Assembly: GCA_000434055.1 (NCBI GenBank)
Contig: HF999647.1
Coordinates: 324,807 to 359,711 of the forward strand
Source of the DNA: Ruminococcus sp. CAG:488
Lineage (GTDB): Bacteria > Bacillota > Clostridia > Oscillospirales > Acutalibacteraceae
DNA: 34,905 nt
Direction of reading: 5' to 3'
The notes beneath the pieces were generated by a model. The model searched no databases. It was not told the DNA's origin and saw only the letters and a program-made list of their open reading frames with translations. A program made the translations under genes and the position numbers. This document shows, one piece after another, positions 8,211 to 15,681 of this stretch (position 1 is its first letter; every line of letters begins with the position of its first letter).

Positions 8211-8239
8211 ATTATACTAATTTAATCGAAAACAGTCAA
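8211..8239 (-). promoter_or_regulatory. Sigma-A promoter of the five-gene EEP-phosphoesterase-GH38-like operon
   Basis: Minus-strand TTGACT, 17 bp, TATAAT, about 30 bases before the first start codon. It is a near-perfect vegetative promoter. No operator is evident. Confidence 0.75.
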
Positions 8240-8283
8240 TCATTTTTTACATTGATTCAAAAGAAAACAACGTTAGGTTGATG

Positions 8284-8312
8284 TTGACTTTTATATAAAT
8301 AATTGATAAAAT
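8284..8312 (+). promoter_or_regulatory. Sigma-A promoter for the licD operon
   Basis: TTGACT, 17 bp, TAAAAT, divergent from the operon on the other strand. The two -35 boxes are about 45 bp apart. Confidence 0.6.
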
Positions 8313-8350
8313 AATCCGAAAGGGACATATCGTATTTGGTGGTGTTTGAA

Positions 8351-9214
8351 ATGCAAAATAAAGATTTTACACTTGAAGATCTTCAACATACACAGTATTA
8401 TATGCTTTGCAGATTAAATGATATTTGTGAAAAAATCGGAGCAAGCTTGATTTTGGGCTGCGGAACACTGTTGGGAGCAATAAGACACAACGGATTTATC
8501 CCATGGGATGATGATATAGATGTTTTAATGAGCAACAGAGATTTCAAAAAGCTGAAGAAGTATTTTAAGAAACACAACAACCGTATTGACGGATTATTTT
8601 TTGACGATTATTCGACCGATCACGAAACAATTCACTTCCTGCCGAGAATAAGGCTGGATGGTACATATGTTGATGAGTATGCAACTGACGAGCTTAATAT
8701 CAATAAAGGTCTTTGGATAGATATTTTTGTTTTTTGCGACTGCGCTGGAAATGACAAGCTTTTAGAAATCCAGAAAAAACTGCTTGGCTGTATATTTATG
8801 ATACATGAGAAGTATCTTAACAGATACAAAAAAAGACATAACATATATTTTCCAAACACACGAATTTATGATTTATCCGAGAATTTACCTGAGTTCATAA
8901 GAATTAAATTGATTTCATTACTCAGAGCTGTAATCTGTTTGTTGGGAAGAAAAAATGACAGGCTGTTCAATATTTGCATGCACACCGATCACAGGGTAAT
9001 TCCCAGAAGATTTATTGAAGAATTGGACGAGCATATTTTTGAAACAAGAACTTTTAAAATTCCCAAGGATTATGATTCATACCTGAAGCTGTACTACGGA
9101 AATAATTATATGACACCCATGGTAAGTCATTCTCATTTCCCGTTAGATACCGTCGTTTTCCCTGAGGAGATTTTTGAAAAAATAAATGAATTTACTGAAA
9201 AGGAGCTGGCATGA
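8351..9214 (+). CDS. LicD-family phosphotransferase
   Basis: A 287-residue protein with the LicD signature GTLLGAIRHNGFIPWDDDID near residues 40-60, typical of the nucleotidyltransferase-fold enzymes that move phosphocholine or other phospho-groups from a CDP donor to a surface glycan or teichoic acid. The ATG at 8351 is chosen because GGTGGTG lies 6 bases upstream; in-frame TTG 8336 and GTG 8339 are alternatives preceded by AAGGGA. The stop overlaps the start of a cytidylyltransferase gene by 4 bases (ATGA), so donor synthesis and transfer are probably coupled. The protein has no signal peptide and would work at the inner face of the membrane. The group transferred is unknown. Confidence 0.9.
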   Translation: MQNKDFTLEDLQHTQYYMLCRLNDICEKIGASLILGCGTLLGAIRHNGFIPWDDDIDVLMSNRDFKKLKKYFKKHNNRIDGLFFDDYSTDHETIHFLPRIRLDGTYVDEYATDELNINKGLWIDIFVFCDCAGNDKLLEIQKKLLGCIFMIHEKYLNRYKKRHNIYFPNTRIYDLSENLPEFIRIKLISLLRAVICLLGRKNDRLFNICMHTDHRVIPRRFIEELDEHIFETRTFKIPKDYDSYLKLYYGNNYMTPMVSHSHFPLDTVVFPEEIFEKINEFTEKELA

Positions 9215-9642
9215 GTATGTACAACGTAGGTTTTACAACAGGTGTTTTTGATGTTTTTCATGTCGGTCATTTGAATTTGCTTGAAAAATGCAAGGATATG
9301 TGTTCTCATCTCATTGTCGCTGTCTGCGACGACGATTATGTGAGAAATATAAAGCATAAGGAGCCGGTTTATCCGCTTGAGGACAGAGTGAGAATTCTGG
9401 CGGCGCTTAAATGCGTTGATGAGGTCGTTGTAATAAATCCCGAGGAGACAGAGGATAAAATGCTTTGCCAAAGCAAATATAAATTTGATGTTTTGTTTTC
9501 GGGAGATGACTGGAAGGGTACGGAGAGATACAACAAAACCGAACAGCAATTTGCAAAAATCGGAGTAAGCATAGAGTATTTGCCGTACACACAAGGCATT
9601 TCCACAACTCAGATAAAAGAAAAAATGAAAAACAACGGATGA
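9211..9642 (+). CDS. tagD-like: TagD-like cytidylyltransferase (glycerol-3-phosphate cytidylyltransferase family)
   Basis: A 143-residue enzyme of the usual length for the GCT/TagD family, which condenses CTP with glycerol-3-phosphate or a related phospho-alcohol to give a CDP-activated group. Visible motifs are TTGVFDVFHVGHLNLL (HxGH CTP-binding motif), EDRVRILAALKCVDEVV and GISTTQIK. In B. subtilis TagD the last motif is preceded by Arg-Thr (RTEGISTT); here it reads YTQGISTT, so substrate specificity may differ. AAGGAG lies 6 bases before the ATG, inside the end of licD. The pairing with LicD suggests it makes the CDP donor for LicD. Confidence 0.9.
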   Translation: MSMYNVGFTTGVFDVFHVGHLNLLEKCKDMCSHLIVAVCDDDYVRNIKHKEPVYPLEDRVRILAALKCVDEVVVINPEETEDKMLCQSKYKFDVLFSGDDWKGTERYNKTEQQFAKIGVSIEYLPYTQGISTTQIKEKMKNNG

Positions 9643-9673
9643 TTTTGCGGTTGCAAAAGACTGTAGATTTTCA

Positions 9674-9700
9674 ACCTCCAAAACATATCATTTTGGAGGT
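9674..9700 (+). promoter_or_regulatory. Perfect hairpin that includes the fucosidase-like gene's ribosome site
   Basis: Arms ACCTCCAAAA and TTTTGGAGGT are a perfect 10-bp inverted repeat with a 7-base loop. The 3' arm contains the only good Shine-Dalgarno sequence (TTGGAGGT), 7 bases before ATG 9708, so the fold would hide it. No T-run follows, so it is not a usual terminator. Confidence 0.7.
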
Positions 9701-9707
9701 AAAATTT

Positions 9708-11105
9708 ATGAAATTCAATAAAAACAAGATATTTAGTTTTAGATTGGAACGTATTATTATGTCGGATTATATTGAAAGAGCAAACAGGGTTGTGCCGTCA
9801 AAGGCACAGATTGATTTTATGAATACTGAATTCATGGCGTTTATCCATTTCGGAATGAACACTTTCTGTAATACGGAATGGGGAACAGGCCGTGAACCCG
9901 AAAAATATTTCAAGCCTGCCGATTTTTCCGCAAAGCAATGGGTAAGTACGGTCAAGGCGGCGAAAATGAGGGGAATAGTGCTCACATGCAAGTATTCCGA
10001 CGGATTCTGTCTTTGGCCGAGCAAATATACGGAACACAGTGTTAAGAATTCACCTTGGAGAGAAGGCGACGGTGATCTCGTCAGGGAGCTTGCCGATGAA
10101 TGTGCCGCCGAAGGAATAAAATTCGGAATCTATCTTTCCCCCTATGACATGCATGAGACGACATTCGGCACGGAAAAATACAACGACTTTTTTGTAAATC
10201 AGTTGACTGAGCTTTGCACGAATTACGGCGATATTTTCTGCGTATGGTTTGAGCGTGACAACAGCGGTCAGCAAAATTATGATTGGCAGAGATACTACGA
10301 TACGATTCGCAAATATCAGCCGAATGCGATGATATGCAACTGCGGCCCCGATATTCGCTGGTGCGGCAACCATGTCGGAGTGAACAGAGCAAGTGAATGG
10401 AGCGTTGTGCCGAAGGATTTAATAAACAATGCCCCGTCAAAAAAGCTTGTTGAGCCAGATCTCGGCAGCAGAAGAAAAATTAAAAGAGCAAAGGAGCTTG
10501 TATGGTTCCCGTCGATTACCGATATTTCGCTCAGACCGGGCTGGTTTTTCCATGAGACGGAAAACTTTGACGTTAAGGTGCTCTCTAAGGCGCTTGAGGT
10601 TTATTTCAAGTCCGTTGGAAACAACGGTTCGCTGATATTGAATATTTCTCCGTCACACACAGGAAAAATAGACAAGCTCGATGTTGAGCATCTTGTGACT
10701 CTCGGCGTTCAGCTCGGCATCGAATTCAAGGTGAACCATGCGGAAAACGGAAAATTTGATGACGAGGGTCACAGCGACGATCTCCATACCGCACGGTTTA
10801 TAAATTCGGGCAAATCGTATTTCAAGAGTGCTCCGAAAGCGCACAAAAGCGTTATAACTCTTGATATGGGCGAGGTTAAAAATATAAACAAGGTGGTCCT
10901 TGCCGAGAACATTGAAACGGGTCAGCAGATTGAAAAATTTAAGCTTTATTACTTTTTCGATAAGAAATGGCATAAGCTTTACAGCGGCACGACGATCGGC
11001 AGAAAGAAAATTTGTCTCCTGCCGACAATGGATGCGAGACGCCTGAAGCTTGTTATCGAAAAGACAAGAGATTTTGCTACAATAACAAAGTTTGAAGTAT
11101 ATTAA
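9708..11105 (+). CDS. GH29 alpha-L-fucosidase-like protein with altered nucleophile motif
   Basis: A 465-residue protein (from ATG 9708) without a signal peptide. Residues about 20-350 follow the GH29 fold: FMAFIHFGMNTF, LTCKYSDGFCLWPSKYT, YNDFFVNQLTELCTNYG, NCGPDIRW and GWFFHETE. Family members carry the nucleophile Asp in a WFDGA motif; here the segment is WFERDNSG with Glu182 at the aligned place. Residues about 360-465 are a beta domain like the F5/8 type C/CBM32 fold (ITLDMGEVKNINKVVLAENI). The start is supported by a strong ribosome site inside a hairpin; ATG 9760 (MSDYIERA) matches where homologues often begin but has a poor ribosome site. It is third in the licD operon. It may be an active enzyme with unusual chemistry or a non-catalytic relative. 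Confidence 0.85.
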   Translation: MKFNKNKIFSFRLERIIMSDYIERANRVVPSKAQIDFMNTEFMAFIHFGMNTFCNTEWGTGREPEKYFKPADFSAKQWVSTVKAAKMRGIVLTCKYSDGFCLWPSKYTEHSVKNSPWREGDGDLVRELADECAAEGIKFGIYLSPYDMHETTFGTEKYNDFFVNQLTELCTNYGDIFCVWFERDNSGQQNYDWQRYYDTIRKYQPNAMICNCGPDIRWCGNHVGVNRASEWSVVPKDLINNAPSKKLVEPDLGSRRKIKRAKELVWFPSITDISLRPGWFFHETENFDVKVLSKALEVYFKSVGNNGSLILNISPSHTGKIDKLDVEHLVTLGVQLGIEFKVNHAENGKFDDEGHSDDLHTARFINSGKSYFKSAPKAHKSVITLDMGEVKNINKVVLAENIETGQQIEKFKLYYFFDKKWHKLYSGTTIGRKKICLLPTMDARRLKLVIEKTRDFATITKFEVY

Positions 11106-11124
11106 CAAAAGAAAATAATTAAAA

Positions 11125-11153
11125 AGGCGTTTCGGAAATTTTCCGAAACGCCT
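11125..11153 (-). terminator. Rho-independent terminator after rny
   Basis: A near-perfect inverted repeat, AGGCGTTTCGGAAA and its complement, giving about 12 bp with a 5-base loop. On the minus strand it is followed directly by a T-run, as expected for the end of rny. On the plus strand there is no T-run, but it also closes the licD operon region. Confidence 0.85.
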
Positions 11154-11184
11154 GATTACTTTCAGCTTTAATCTATTTCAAAAT

Positions 11185-12747
11185 TTATTTAGCAACGTCT
11201 ATCACGCGGTTTTCACGGATAACATTGACCTTGATCTGTCCGGGATACTCCAGTTCATCCTCAATTTTCTTGACGATATCTCTGGCAACGAGTACCATTT
11301 CATCGTCCGAAACCGCATCCGGCTTAACCATGATACGAACCTCACGGCCTGCCTGAATGGCATACGATTTTTCAACGCATGGGAATGAGTTTGTGATCTC
11401 TTCGAGCTTTTCAAGTCTCTTGATATAGTTCTGAAGATTTTCTCTTCTTGCTCCCGGTCTTGCAGCGGATATTGCATCGGCTGCCTGAACGAGGCAAGCG
11501 ACAATTGTTCTTGCTTCAACGTCGCCGTGGTGGGCTTCGATTGCATGAACAACACTGTCGTTCTCTTTATATTTCTTGGCATACTCAACGCCGAGTTCAA
11601 TGTGAGAACCTTCCATTTCGTGGTCGAGAGCCTTTCCGATATCGTGGAGAAGACCTGCACGCTTTGCCGTCTTAACATCGGCGCCGAGTTCGGCAGCCAT
11701 AAGACCGGCGAGGTAAGAAACCTCAAGTGAATGGTTGAGAACATTCTGACCGTAGCTGGTACGGTATTTCAGCTTGCCGAGCTGCTTGATAAGCTCGGGA
11801 TGAATTCCGTTGACGCCTGCGTCAATAGCGGCTCTTTCACCCGTCTGCTTAATGGTATGTTCAACCTCACGCTTTGATTTTTCATAAAGCTCTTCAATTC
11901 TTGTGGGATGAATTCTACCGTCTGCAATGAGCTTTTCAAGGGTAAGTCTTGCAATTTCACGGCGAACGGGATCAAAACATGAAACGGTAATCGCTTCCGG
12001 TGTGTCGTCGATAATAAGATCGACGCCGGTGATTGTTTCAAGAGTTCTGATGTTTCGTCCCTCTCGGCCGATTATACGACCCTTCATCTCATCGTTAGGC
12101 AGAGCAACGACGGAAACGGTAGCGTCCGCACTGTGATCTGCGGCGCAGCGCTGAATTGCCGTTGCAATAATTTCACGAGCTTTTTCGTCTGCTTCATCCT
12201 TTGTTTTCTGCTCGTATTCCATAACCTTGACTGCCTTCTCGTGAACGAGATCGGATTCAAGAGTTTTGAGCAGATAATCCTTAGCCTGTTCCTTGTTAAA
12301 GCCTGAAATTTTCTCGAGCATTTCGATCTGACTGCGCTTGACAAGCTCAATTTCTTCCGCTTTCTTGTCTGCGGCTTTGATCTTGTTGTTGAGCTGCTCG
12401 TCCTTTTTCTCGATGTTCTCCATCTTTCTGTCGAGACTTTCCTCTTTCTGAGAAAGTCTGCGCTCCTGACGCTGAACCTCGCTTCTTCTCTCACGAAGCT
12501 CTTTTTCAAGCTCGTTGCGCTGACGGTGGATTTCGTCCTTGGCTTCGAGGATAGCTTCCTTTTTCTTGGACTCGGCCTTTGAAACGGCATCGTTTACAAT
12601 TCTGGTAGCTTCCTGCTGTGCGGAACCTATCGTAGCTTCTGCTACCTTCTTACGGTAGACAATTCCAACTGCAATTCCCGCAGCCGCAGCGACAACAACA
12701 CAGGCAACTATGATCACTACAAAAAGTGATATTTTGATTGTCAACAA
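11185..12747 (-). CDS. rny: Ribonuclease Y
   Basis: A 520-residue protein of the normal length for RNase Y, the membrane-bound endoribonuclease that starts mRNA decay in Firmicutes. The order is one N-terminal membrane helix (about 5-27), a long Glu/Lys/Arg-rich coiled coil (about 30-190), a KH RNA-binding domain (GRIIGREGRNIRTLETITG) and an HD hydrolase domain (LNHSLEVSYLAGLM; LLHDIGKALDHE). No ATG exists near the start; translation probably begins at TTG 12747, about 11 bases after a full AGGAGGTG site. The gene has its own promoter and a roughly 125-base GC-rich leader that can fold. Reading is divergent from the DUF4474 gene. Confidence 0.97.
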   Translation of the reverse strand: MLTIKISLFVVIIVACVVVAAAAGIAVGIVYRKKVAEATIGSAQQEATRIVNDAVSKAESKKKEAILEAKDEIHRQRNELEKELRERRSEVQRQERRLSQKEESLDRKMENIEKKDEQLNNKIKAADKKAEEIELVKRSQIEMLEKISGFNKEQAKDYLLKTLESDLVHEKAVKVMEYEQKTKDEADEKAREIIATAIQRCAADHSADATVSVVALPNDEMKGRIIGREGRNIRTLETITGVDLIIDDTPEAITVSCFDPVRREIARLTLEKLIADGRIHPTRIEELYEKSKREVEHTIKQTGERAAIDAGVNGIHPELIKQLGKLKYRTSYGQNVLNHSLEVSYLAGLMAAELGADVKTAKRAGLLHDIGKALDHEMEGSHIELGVEYAKKYKENDSVVHAIEAHHGDVEARTIVACLVQAADAISAARPGARRENLQNYIKRLEKLEEITNSFPCVEKSYAIQAGREVRIMVKPDAVSDDEMVLVARDIVKKIEDELEYPGQIKVNVIRENRVIDVAK

Positions 12748-12880
12748 AGTATAAATGCACCTCCTGTCTTAGAATTTAATTTAAGTAAAAAATCAATAAT
12801 ATTATATTGGCAGGCGGCTGTTCGTTTCCGCTTGCCGACGGTGTTATTATAATCCGGCAAACTACAATAACATCTGTAAT

Positions 12881-12909
12881 ATTTTAATACATTTTTGCAC
12901 TTGTGTCAA
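12881..12909 (-). promoter_or_regulatory. Sigma-A promoter of rny
   Basis: Minus-strand TTGACA, 17 bp, TAAAAT. The leader from about 12874 to 12748 contains TTGCCG/CGGCAA and GCGG/CCGC pairings and so is likely to be structured. Confidence 0.7.
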
Positions 12910-12991
12910 GGTGAATTATACGATTTCAATAAACTGTACTAAATTTACCGATTCTATTTATTAAAAATTGATTAAGATTTTGCAATTTAGG

Positions 12992-13020
12992 TTGACAAGT
13001 GTATTTTTTTATTGTATAGT
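12992..13020 (+). promoter_or_regulatory. Sigma-A promoter of the DUF4474 gene
   Basis: TTGACA, 17 bp, TATAGT. It is close to consensus, about 215 bases before the start codon, which implies an unusually long 5' leader. Confidence 0.75.
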
Positions 13021-13027
13021 TGAACTG

Positions 13028-13151
13028 CTTATTATTGTATTTGAAGTATAAGAATATTTTTGAGTATAAAACGGGCGATTAACCGTTGAAGACGAACGGC
13101 TGAAAAAGCTAATCTCGTCTTATAATACAATAATAATGAACATATAATAAG
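13028..13151 (+). promoter_or_regulatory. Structured 5' leader of the DUF4474 gene, possible regulatory RNA
   Basis: Arms 13029-13040 and 13125-13136 pair perfectly over 12 bp, and 13047-13052 pairs with 13119-13124. They enclose a hairpin CCGTT (13083-13087)/AACGG (13095-13099) whose 7-base loop can pair with CGTCTT at 13116-13121, a possible pseudoknot. A competing pairing is CTTATTAT (13028-13035) with ATAATAAG (13144-13151). No known riboswitch consensus was recognised. Confidence 0.45.
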
Positions 13152-13237
13152 TCGTAATAGTTTTTCATGAGAGTAACCGCAGAAAAAACGGGGGAAATAA
13201 TTTAATCGGCGGTTATCAAGAGAGAAAGGGGTATTCT

Positions 13238-14446
13238 ATGAAAAAAATCTCTGAAAGGATAATTGCGATTCTGCTGACGGTTACTATTGTGTTCGGCACG
13301 GGTACGGCAATTTCCTATGCGAAAACCGATGCCGATATTCCGAGCGGAGATGTTGTTTTTGATGAGACTGACCCGGGGTATAACGCCGGAAAGGATCATC
13401 TGACGACTCAGCAGTTTTTTGACTATATTGACACGATCAATGCAATGTTTAAGAAGGTTTTTGGCTTTAACATTATTAACGAGAAAAAAATTAAGGTTGA
13501 AGTCAACGGCGTTATGAACGACATTTTTACCGAGTGGACCCGTAAAAGCGGTGGCACACTCGACATCATGAAGATAGTCAATTCTCTTCCGGATTTTACA
13601 GACGGTTCGGATAAGGTTTGCGATTTTTTGAGAATTGACGTTGATACGCTTGCACCGATTATGAAGGATAAGGCAAATGAGCTTTATAAAAACGGAAACA
13701 CCTTAGGGGGACTTTTCGTTGACTTTGCAAGAATTTATCTGCTTCAAATCGATTATATGACGCTCGATGCGGATCAGAACAAAAATGATCCTACAATCTA
13801 TAATGTTTTCATTGTAATTTATTATAAGAACGGTAAATCCGAGAAGATCAAGTCCGATTTTGTTTATGACACAACCACTCATGAGCTTAAAAGAAAAAAT
13901 GACAGAGGTGTTTTCGGATTTAATATTGATGCCGATGATTATGTTATCTACGCGATAAAGAATACCTGGCAGAGAAATTTCGGCTTCTGCATAGCATACG
14001 ATATCCTTGCTAACCTTACGATTTATGATTATGATACGAAGCGTATCTATCTCACCTACGGCGGCAAGGACTGGCTTTTCCAAATTTGGAAGGGAATTTA
14101 CTGGATTTCCAACGGTGCCGAGATAGGTATCTATAACCGTCCGGAGCAGAAGGTTTGGACGACGGTGTTCCAATGCGCACCCGATGAGGATATGATGGTA
14201 ATGAGTCTTGAGCTTTTCCAGGGCAGCAGAAGAATTTTTGTCCGTGAAGCTCAACTTCATTGGTGGGTCATCGGTTTTTCAGTTGAGGAAAAGCTTTATG
14301 ACGGCAAGTATCTCACCGCAAAGGGAACGATAGAATTCCCCGATGAGGATTTTGCCGAGATGTTTGTCAATGCCGCAAACAAGAAGGGCGTTGTTTCAAG
14401 CCGTGACGGTGTGAATGTTTCCTGGTGCTGGGCGCAGGGCACATAA
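13238..14446 (+). CDS. Secreted DUF4474-domain protein
   Basis: A 402-residue protein with a signal peptide (hydrophobic core about residues 8-25, cleavage near SYA). The region from about residue 220 carries the DUF4474 pattern: a Tyr/Ile-rich start, TWQRNFGFCIAYD, a YGGKDWLFQIWKGIYW stretch and GAEIGIYNR. The role of this domain is not known. The N-terminal part (30-215) is helical without a recognised domain. AAAGGGG lies 6 bases before the ATG. The gene is monocistronic, with its own strong promoter, a 210-base structured leader and a terminator. Two Cys residues (in FGFC and FQCAP) could form a disulfide outside the cell. Confidence 0.8.
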   Translation: MKKISERIIAILLTVTIVFGTGTAISYAKTDADIPSGDVVFDETDPGYNAGKDHLTTQQFFDYIDTINAMFKKVFGFNIINEKKIKVEVNGVMNDIFTEWTRKSGGTLDIMKIVNSLPDFTDGSDKVCDFLRIDVDTLAPIMKDKANELYKNGNTLGGLFVDFARIYLLQIDYMTLDADQNKNDPTIYNVFIVIYYKNGKSEKIKSDFVYDTTTHELKRKNDRGVFGFNIDADDYVIYAIKNTWQRNFGFCIAYDILANLTIYDYDTKRIYLTYGGKDWLFQIWKGIYWISNGAEIGIYNRPEQKVWTTVFQCAPDEDMMVMSLELFQGSRRIFVREAQLHWWVIGFSVEEKLYDGKYLTAKGTIEFPDEDFAEMFVNAANKKGVVSSRDGVNVSWCWAQGT

Positions 14447-14465
14447 AAGCTTAACATAAAAATTT

Positions 14466-14495
14466 GAGACTGTCTCGTTTGAGGCAGTCTCTTTT
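14466..14495. terminator. Bidirectional terminator between DUF4474 and alkaline phosphatase genes
   Basis: Stem GAGACTG(T)CTC pairs with GAG(G)CAGTCTC around a 4-base loop. T-rich sequence follows on both strands (TTTTGTT on plus, AAATTTTTAT on minus), serving the two convergent genes. Confidence 0.85.
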
Positions 14496-14503
14496 GTTAT
14501 GCT

Positions 14504-15622
14504 TTATTTTGTCTTAGGGAATTGTGTTTTATCATAGCCCATGACCCTTGCAAGCTGAGTGCTTATGCAATAATTGTCATAAGCCTCGCCTGTGATAAAT
14601 CCTGCATCATTCGCTGAAACGTAAATAGGAACGTTGACTCCCGTGTGTTTTTTTGTCGTGTAGTAGTATTCGCCGGTTTCCTCATTATAGGTAATTCCGC
14701 CGGTTTCGTGATCCGCTGTTACAAGAACAAGCGTATCGCCGTCCTGCTTTGCAAAGTCATACGCAACCTGAATTGCCTTGTTGAATTCAATAACCTGTGC
14801 CGTTGAGCCCTCAAGAATATTTTTGTGTGAGAATTTGTCGATGTGTGCTGCTTCGACCATGAGGAAAAATCCTTTTTCGTTGCTGTTGAGAAGCTCAATT
14901 GCTTTCTTCGTCATATCGGCAAGGTATGGGTTGTCGTTGTTGTTTGTAACATTTGCAAAAGCATCCATATCAAACTGGGCGAATGAGCGTGTGCCGGGCT
15001 GAAGTGAGTTCATTTCTTTTGCACTTGAAATATATTGAAATCCGCCGAGTTTGCAGCCGAGCTTTGTGACGGTTGTACTCTTCGAGCCCCAGATGAGGTC
15101 AAGCTCGGAGTGCATCTGCTCGATCGAAATATCAGGCTCAAACTGCCTTATAAATGAATGAGCCGAGAAAGACGCGGGAGTTGCGCCGCTCGTTTTATCT
15201 GTTGTTACAACGCCTGCCGCTTTTCCGTTTTCTTTCGCAAGCTCCGTTAGCGATTTCGGCGTATTGAATTTCTTTGCAAATGGGGCAAAGGCATAAACGC
15301 CGACTGCATTATTGTAGGTTCTAACACCGCAGGAAAGAGCCGTTGCACCTGCCGCACTGTCGGTTATTTTGTTTGATGCACTGCGTGTTTTTGACTGGCT
15401 GTGAACAGGAAAAGTTTCCATCGGAAGCTCATCAATGCCGTATCTGCTTTTGGCAGCTTCGACCGTGTTAAAACCCATTCCGTCGCCGATCATAAGGATA
15501 ACATTTTTGTAGGTTTTGTATTCGTTCTTCGTTCCGTCCGTGCCGTAAAATCCCAGCATCGTGCTTATTAAAAGTAAAACGGTCGTTATAATCGAAATAA
15601 AAGATTTAATTCCGCGTATCAT
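14504..15622 (-). CDS. Secreted alkaline phosphatase
   Basis: A 372-residue PhoA-family phosphomonoesterase. Motifs include the metal-binding ILMIGDGMG, the nucleophile segment TDSAAGATAL, EAAHIDKFSH, VTADHETGG and KKHTGVNVPIY. An N-terminal hydrophobic stretch (about residues 5-25) is a signal peptide or membrane anchor. The start is ATG 15622, 6 bases after GGAGG; the in-frame ATG at 15634 lies in the ribosome site itself (ATGGAGG). There is no clear promoter in the 59 bases after the ceramidase-like gene, so the two are probably one transcript. Outside the cell it could remove phosphate from products of the phosphodiesterases encoded nearby; that link is inferred. Confidence 0.95.
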   Translation of the reverse strand: MIRGIKSFISIITTVLLLISTMLGFYGTDGTKNEYKTYKNVILMIGDGMGFNTVEAAKSRYGIDELPMETFPVHSQSKTRSASNKITDSAAGATALSCGVRTYNNAVGVYAFAPFAKKFNTPKSLTELAKENGKAAGVVTTDKTSGATPASFSAHSFIRQFEPDISIEQMHSELDLIWGSKSTTVTKLGCKLGGFQYISSAKEMNSLQPGTRSFAQFDMDAFANVTNNNDNPYLADMTKKAIELLNSNEKGFFLMVEAAHIDKFSHKNILEGSTAQVIEFNKAIQVAYDFAKQDGDTLVLVTADHETGGITYNEETGEYYYTTKKHTGVNVPIYVSANDAGFITGEAYDNYCISTQLARVMGYDKTQFPKTK

Positions 15623-15640
15623 ATTTACCTCCATAAACCA

Positions 15641-15669
15641 ACAGCCGCTGAAAAGGCTTCAACGGCTGT
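15641..15669 (-). other. Intergenic hairpin between ceramidase-like and alkaline phosphatase genes
   Basis: Arms ACAGCCG and CGGCTGT, extended by TGAA/TTCA across a one-base mismatch, form a strong hairpin. The minus-strand sequence after it is TGGTTTATGG, not a T-run, so it is a weak terminator or an attenuator or RNA-processing site. Confidence 0.55.
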
Positions 15670-15681
15670 AACAATTCTATT

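Noticed and set aside
9133..9681. 182-residue minus-strand open frame opposite licD/tagD-like
   Set aside because: Antisense to two genes with clear family motifs; no ribosome site or domain.
13028..13151. c-di-GMP or other known riboswitch before the DUF4474 gene
   Set aside because: Conserved core sequences of the c-di-GMP-I, c-di-GMP-II, SAM, TPP, lysine and ZTP classes are not present.
13703..14260. 185-residue minus-strand open frame opposite the DUF4474 gene
   Set aside because: Antisense shadow of a gene with signal peptide, promoter and terminator.
15623..15634. Upstream in-frame ATG for alkaline phosphatase
   Set aside because: This ATG is part of ATGGAGG, the ribosome site for the ATG at 15622, so it is not the start.
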